DNA from: Philopedon plagiatum
Lineage: Eukaryota; Arthropoda; Insecta; Coleoptera; Curculionidae
DNA: 64,000 bases
Reading direction: 5' to 3'
NCBI GenBank assembly: GCA_963971165.1
Contig: OZ020191.1
Location: forward strand, 15,061,160 to 15,125,159
How positions within the stretch are numbered: the first letter of the stretch is position 1; the number at the start of each line of letters is the position of its first letter. Shown here piece by piece: positions 59,215 through 64,000 of the stretch. Both the position numbers and the translations under genes were made by a program. The notes below the pieces were generated by a model, which had not been told where the DNA came from, made no database searches, and saw only the letters and a program-made list of their open reading frames with translations.

Positions 59215-59870
59215 AATTGAAAATTGAATATCAAGTTACATGCACAAAAGATAGACCAAGTAGATGACTATAGTTATTTAGGAACTATTATGGAGAACAA
59301 TGGAAAATTATTTAAGGAAATAAATAAAAGGACGAAAAAAGCAGGAAAAATATTCAACAGAATGAAAACAAAAATCTCAGGAAAAAGGGAAATTGAAAAG
59401 AACACAAAAACTGAAATAGTAAAGAAAATAGTCAGACCAACAATATTACATAGTAGCACATCATGGACGATAACAGAGAAACACAGATCAAATGGAATTG
59501 AAATGAGGTTTTTGGGAGAGATAGAAGGTAAGATATGAAGAGACAGAATACGAAACGAAACGTTTAGACAGCAACAAAGAATCGAGCCTATCATCGACAA
59601 ATTAGCGGAAGGTCAACTAAGATGGTTCGAACATATATGCCGCATGTCTGATGAGAGACTCACAAGAAGAGTATATGAAACGAAAATACTAGGAAAAACT
59701 CGAAGAGGAAGACCTAGGAAAACATCAATGAGGGGATAAAAGAGGAGACTAAAAAAAGGAATAAAATGGAAAGGAATAAAAGAATAGGAACTTACGGAAA
59801 GACAAATGTAAAACGAGAAAATGATAGACTAAACTCAGACCGCCTTATACCTCACGGTAGAAAGGCATAG
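59215..59870 (+). pseudogene. LINE ORF2 C-terminal region (endonuclease-reverse transcriptase type)
   Basis: A 104-codon frame reads INIKLHAQKIDQVDDYSYLG and TIMENNGKLFKEINKRTKKA, with an RPTILHSSTSWTITEKHRSN block (typical LYGSESWTLT). After a stop it goes on RDRIRNETFRQQQRIEPIID, EGQLRWFEHICRMSDERLTR and GKTRRGRPRKTSMRG. It ends near DRLNSDRLIPHGRKA at 59868. This order (YLG, RP..LYGSExW, RRI.G..R.DRIRN, GQLRWxGHxxRM, RGRPRxxW) is that of RTE/CR1-like non-LTR elements. At least three stops disable it. The catalytic FADD portion lies upstream and is not recognisable. Confidence 0.88.
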
Positions 59871-60429
59871 GAGTAATTAATATCCAGGTAAAGTATCAAA
59901 ACTGGTGAAAGTACAAGTTATTTCCGATCTTACAGAAATACTTACACCGGAAATTACAAATAATATAAAGGAACAATGCATTCTTTCAAACTTACTTTGT
60001 TATAAAAAAAGCCACTACCTCAAAGTGGCCAATAACCCGCGAGTAAAATTTAATCTGTTATATCGTGCACACAACAAAAGATAAAATAAATATTACCTTA
60101 CATAAAACTGACATTTAAATTTTATGACCCAAGATACTAAATAGAAACTTTATAATATCGGATAGGAGGGAGTGTATACAATTTTATGGAGGTAATAATT
60201 TTCTAAACCGATACTTTATGCATATTAAATGAAAATAAAGTGTAGGGAAAATACGTAATATTTTTTTTTAATTTATAGTAAACGAGTCAATAAATTGTGT
60301 ATTGTTCGGGAAAAATCGGTTTAAAAATCGTGCCTTACCGATCTTGTGGTGTAGAAAATATTTTAAATCTGGCTGCTAAGATATTTTGTAGTCAATCGGA
60401 ATGCAATTAAATAAATGTTATCATTTAGA

Positions 60430-60680
60430 TTTACTAGAGGTTTAAGATTTTGTACTGGTTTAAATTAAGAACTTCTAGTCATTGTTAATAAGTCGTCATT
60501 AAGAACATATGAGTTATTTAAATATTTCAGCGATTTGCTGTGGTTTTCAGATCATTTTCATCTTGAAACGTGTTGTTAGATTAGAATGAACTTAGTTCTA
60601 TTATTGTAGAGTACATTTTAAAATTGCTATTTCTTTATAAATTTACGAAAAAACTCAGAAACAAATTCGTAGAATAAACC
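60430..60680 (+). mobile_element. TTAA-type MITE family, copy D (truncated)
   Basis: Contains TTTAAGATTTTGTACTGG, ATATTTCAGCGATTTGCT and TTCATCTTGAAACGTGTTG from the family body. It lacks the left terminus. Its right end breaks off at AATAAACC, exactly where copy E begins after TTAA. Confidence 0.85.
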
Positions 60681-60684
60681 TTAA

Positions 60685-61046
60685 CGGCCAGATTTTCCAA
60701 CGCTAGTCCGGTCTAAGTTGACAACCAAAAGTTTTAAACTCACAAGTGTAAGAATAAGAAAACTAAGTTTTATACTATGATTTTGTTTCTTAAGGTTTTC
60801 GCAAACTTATAAAGAAAAGAACAATTTTAGTACGTACTTTCGACAATAATCGAACCAAGTGCATTCTAGCAACCCGTTCCAAGATGAAAATCATTTGGAA
60901 ACCAAGCTCGCTGAATATCAGAATAATTCATAAGTTTTTATTGATGACTTATTAACAGTGACAGGACGAAAATCTGTCAAAACATAACTGATCAACTAGA
61001 TCATAATTTAAATAAGTACTAAATCTCAAACGTTAGTGAATCTGAA
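60685..61046 (-). mobile_element. TTAA-type MITE family, copy E, abutting copy D
   Basis: TTAA (60681-60684) precedes CGGCCAGATTTTCCAACGCT. The far end is GTGAATCTGAACG, followed by TCGA rather than TTAA. It is inverted relative to copy D. It probably inserted into copy D at a CTTAG/TTAA-like site; the remainder of D beyond E was lost. Confidence 0.85.
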
Positions 61047-62292
61047 CGTCGAATGATGAAAAGTAGTGTCGAGGAATCCCGAATTTAAAAGGTGTTTCAA
61101 TTTTCTATTTAGCCATATTTTATTTGTTGACATATAGTGCATGTGGAATAGTTTCTTTAGAAAATGAAATTAATTTTTTTTAATTACAAAATGCAATCTT
61201 CAATTATTTATAATAAGCACAAAAACCATTTTATTAAGTGCTCAAAATAACCCTATTGATTTAATCGCAGATCTAATTTGTATTATTGTCTAATTGCATT
61301 ATTTTGCAGAAAAATCGGTGTTGTCTCCCAAGATATCTGCATTAACAGTCTGTGTTCGAGCTTTTTGATCATTTCTAGAATACAACAAATTAATATTGTC
61401 ATATTTTCCCATATTTCCAATTTCATCTAAATTCCCGTATATTTTTATTATATTATTTATTTTATATTTGGGAAACCACTCTAAATGCTACAATTGCATA
61501 TCGTCGGCCTCGCAATTATTTTATGAACCCTGAACAGTTTATGATATTTGTATAAACTGTTCTTGAGAGATTCATATATAGAGTAGCAGCGAAATGCAAA
61601 GGAAGGCGGTACTGTGGTGTCGCGCTAGCAGTACCGATAGTGCCAGCCCTTCAGGCCGAATAAGTGGAGTCAAGAGCTGCTCCTACATCAACTGTAAGTG
61701 ATTGTGCTGTATCTGCTATCAGGCGCGGTCCGTTAGTTCTTTTCCAGGTGGGTTAAAATTTTGTGTGCAACTAGTGATATCAACGCAACAAGCAAAATAC
61801 ACTTTTTAATTAAGGAAGATTTTTTAACAATGTGCCAAGAAATTATTTTCCTACAAATAAAGACCGCAAAAATCATAAAATAGGTACGGCAGTATATTGA
61901 ACATTACTGCTCTAGATGTTTATGGCTTTTTTCAATGTGTTTTAATACTCTAGATTAGTAGATTGTTAGGGGCTTCCCGTTTTGATACGTTTAGCATCTC
62001 CTCAATTGAGGTCGCGCCTTGTATAGAAGGCCAGAATAGACAGAACAAAATTCTGACCTAAAAGTATGATTATTCGTAAAATAAAATTAGGAACGCTGCC
62101 GAAACTCCGTTTTCTTTAATAAAAACAATAGTGGCGACTAGACATAGTATTACGATCTTTGTCTACGCACGTGCAGGCTGCCAGCTGTAGTAAATATGAG
62201 ATTGCCAACAATTTGAAAAATATTTTATCGAGGAACAACGTGTTGCCGCTACACCTTTTAGAGCCGATCTAATTTTTTAAATAACAAAAATT
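61047..62292. other. Intergenic stretch without recognisable genes
   Basis: AT-rich, with a GC-richer patch at 61580-61745 containing AGTACCGATAGTGCCAGCCC-like sequence. I cannot assign it. Confidence 0.4.
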
Positions 62293-62372
62293 AAAAAAAA
62301 ATTTCGAACAGATTCGAACCCACGACCTTCTGGTAAACTCGCTGAGATTCTACCTCTAGATTACGCTGGTAA
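62293..62372 (-). pseudogene. tRNA-like relic or SINE head with pol III-type signals
   Basis: Read on the minus strand: TAATCTAGAGGTAGAATCTC (A-box-like, with the GGTAGAAT word of glycine-type tRNAs), then GTCGTGGGTTCGAATCTG (perfect B box GGTTCGAATC), then within a few bases a run of nine T. The spacing between boxes is tRNA-like. The T-stem and anticodon stem do not pair well, so it is not an intact tRNA. It may be a tRNA pseudogene or the promoter of a SINE. Confidence 0.6.
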
Positions 62373-62492
62373 TGTAAGAAAACTGGTTCGATGCCGTTAA
62401 ATTTGATGCCTAACGCTGGCCTGACAGAAATCGTTTTTATAATTTTTTATGTTTAACCGCTAATTAATATTAATAATACAATGCGCATATTA

Positions 62493-63642
62493 CACACCTC
62501 CACAAAAAAATTCGATAAATTACCCCTGGAATATGACTATATCTACCATATGTTTTTAGGGTCGCTGAATCCAAATTCGGGGTCCATTTAACCCCATCAC
62601 GTCAGGATTTTTCATAACCTCAAAAGAAAAACCCGAATCCTCAAAAAATACTCTATCCATTGATCACTTAATCCCAATAACCTCATAACCTCTTGATTCC
62701 TTCATCCCTATTGATCACTTAATCCCAATAACCTCATAACCTCTTGATTCCTTCATCCCTTAAACTCTTAATTCCTGAAACCCATAACCCCCAAAACCCA
62801 TAAACCCCATAACCCCAAAACCAATAAACCACAAAACCCATAAACCATAAAACCCGTGAACCCCAAAACACATAAACCCATGGACCCCAAAACCCATGAA
62901 CCCCAAAACCCATGAACCCCAAAATCCATGAACCCCAAAACCCATGAACCTCAAAATCCATGAACCCCAAAACCCACGAACTGCAAAAGCCATGAACCCA
63001 TGAACCCCAAAACCCATAAACCCCGAAACCCATAAACCCGTGAATCCCATAAACCTCAAAACTCTATAACCCCGAAATCCCATAACCCGGCAAGATAGAA
63101 ACTTATGCGCGTAGAAGCAGAGTATGTTTGATCCGTATATGCTTCTTAAGCCTTAAACCCACATTTTTTAATAACTCTATAAATCCAAAACCCCATAATC
63201 CGATTAGTACGAGACTTCCGTAGGGAGAACCTACGTTTTGCCGAACCCAGGAACAACGACGAGGACGTAGTAGGCTTCTGCTCCCTTTGGGGTGCTTTAT
63301 TAACGTGTGTTTCCCTTGCCTCACACTGTTCGGGGTGCTTTATTAAGGTATGTGTGGGTTTATGGGTTTTGGGGTTTTGGGGTTTCTGGGTTTCGAGGGT
63401 TATGGGTTTCAGGAATTAAGAGTTTAAGGGATGAAGGAATAAAGAAGTTATTGGGTTATTGGGATTAAGTGATCAATGGATAGAGGATTTTTTGAGAATT
63501 CGGGTTTTTCTTTTGAGGTTATGAAAAATCCTGACGTGATGGGGTTAAATGGACCCCGAATTTGGATTCAGCGACCCCAAAAACATATGGTAGATATAGT
63601 CATTCCAGGGGTAATTTATCGAATTTTTTTTGTGGAGCTGTG
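62493..63642. mobile_element. 1.15-kb foldback element flanked by TTA, with C-rich and G-rich inner arrays
   Basis: The outer ends are inverted (CACACCTCCACAAAAAAATT and CACAGCTCCACAAAAAAAAT), with TTA at 62490-62492 and 63643-63645. That fits a PIF/Harbinger-type 3-base duplication. The arms are about 300 bases (TGGAATATGACTATATCTACC; GACGTGATGGGGTTAAATGG). The left arm contains a 51-base tandem duplication (62660-62761), then an ACCCATGAACCCCAAA minisatellite. The right arm begins with GGGTTTATGGGTTTTGGGG. The spacer 63085-63340 has a duplicated GGTGCTTTATTAA word. No transposase. Confidence 0.85.
62755..63080. repeat. Minisatellite of ACCCATGAACCCCAAA-type units
   Basis: Units of about 9 or 18 bases (CCCCAAAACCCATGAACC and shorter variants with ATAAACC) repeat about 18 times. 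The C-rich strand is +. Its G-rich complement holds many GGG/GGGG tracts compatible with G-quadruplexes. The glycine- and tryptophan-rich frames on the minus strand are artefacts. It does not match the insect TTAGG telomere repeat. Confidence 0.9.
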
Positions 63643-63832
63643 TTATCTACCTAATTAGTTTTTCTTTTTCCGAACCCAACGTTTTAAAAGAGTATATTAT
63701 ACGGGGGGTTTGAGTGTATTTCCATAGTGGGAGTGTCTCGATATTATTGGTGGGCCGTCGACCAATTGTGTCTCTTTTTAACTTCCTAAAGCGCGTATGT
63801 CTGTTTCTCTCTTAGTTTTAATGAATTTATAA

Positions 63833-64000
63833 TGACGTCAGGAGATCAGCAAAATTAAGTGTCAATCTAAGCTAAGTGTCCAAGCTTACCCTATAAAGTC
63901 GAACAAGTTTGTTTTTCTAGGAAACAGTCAGAGGGGGAGCAATCGAAATTTTTGGGTTGATAGGGGAATAGTTCAACTAGGTTCATTAAAAAATTCAGTT
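63833..64000 (-). repeat. Partial inverted copy of the 14777-15545 repeat, running off the window
   Basis: TGACGTCAGGAGATCAG, AGGAAACAGTCAGAGGG-like and ATAGGGGAATAGTTCAACTA correspond in reverse to 15383-15543. The copy continues past the window end. Confidence 0.7.

Noticed and set aside
59274..59600. 108-codon hydrophobic frame on the minus strand
   Set aside because: It is the antisense of the LINE relic at 59215-59870, whose + strand reading has clear LINE motifs.
62734..63083. Glycine/tryptophan-rich 99- and 107-codon frames on the minus strand
   Set aside because: They come from the ACCCATGAACCCCAAA minisatellite; three frames are open for the same reason and there is no gene structure.

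Overview
This window looks like a piece of an insect nuclear genome. It is AT-rich and intron-rich, with very sparse host coding sequence in a thick layer of transposon debris. I infer insect, possibly a beetle, from the character of the two host genes and from the transposon types (Tc1/mariner, DUF4817-type transposases, hAT, Jockey/CR1-like LINEs, many MITEs). I cannot name the species. There are no operons, CRISPR arrays or bacterial signals.

Host genes, both on the + strand. (1) The last two coding exons of the histone demethylase LSD1/KDM1A (Su(var)3-3 in flies) lie at 643-988 and 3084-3438. They have matching splice sites and phases and a stop codon at 3436-3438; upstream exons lie before the window. 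(2) A gene whose first two coding exons (27530-27599 and 31144-31271) encode a SAM-domain-like N-terminus. Its later exons were not found.

Layout. 1-4.2 kb: KDM1A end, with a foldback MITE in the intron. 4.6-6.2 kb: a complete but dead Tc1 element. 6.8-9 kb: two foldback elements, a LINE relic and a dispersed repeat. 9-13.7 kb: little recognisable. 13.7-19.4 kb: LINE and mariner relics plus two TTAA-flanked elements. 21-24.4 kb: a three-deep nest of insertions, including a short (TA)n-tailed unit flanked by a 13-bp duplication. 26-31.3 kb: SAM gene with repeats in its first intron. 30.6-35 kb: DUF4817 transposase split by a MITE, a 21-bp minisatellite, and two inverted copies of one terminal sequence. 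35-39 kb: nothing recognised. 39-43 kb: two hAT MITEs with perfect 8-bp target duplications, a LINE RNase H relic and a hAT transposase relic. 44-47.1 kb: a KRBA2-like integrase relic with a 56-bp intron, and an internally deleted transposon keeping both ends of its protein. 47.8-50.5 kb: a 0.4-kb tandem duplication and a 1.25-kb near-perfect palindrome. 52-59.9 kb: hAT and LINE relics and a three-copy 236-bp tandem array. 60-64 kb: an abutting pair of TTAA elements, a tRNA-like relic and a large foldback with G-rich arrays.

The host genes show no functional link to one another. What ties the window together is its insertion history. Several nested cases can be ordered in time, and some target-site duplications can be read exactly.
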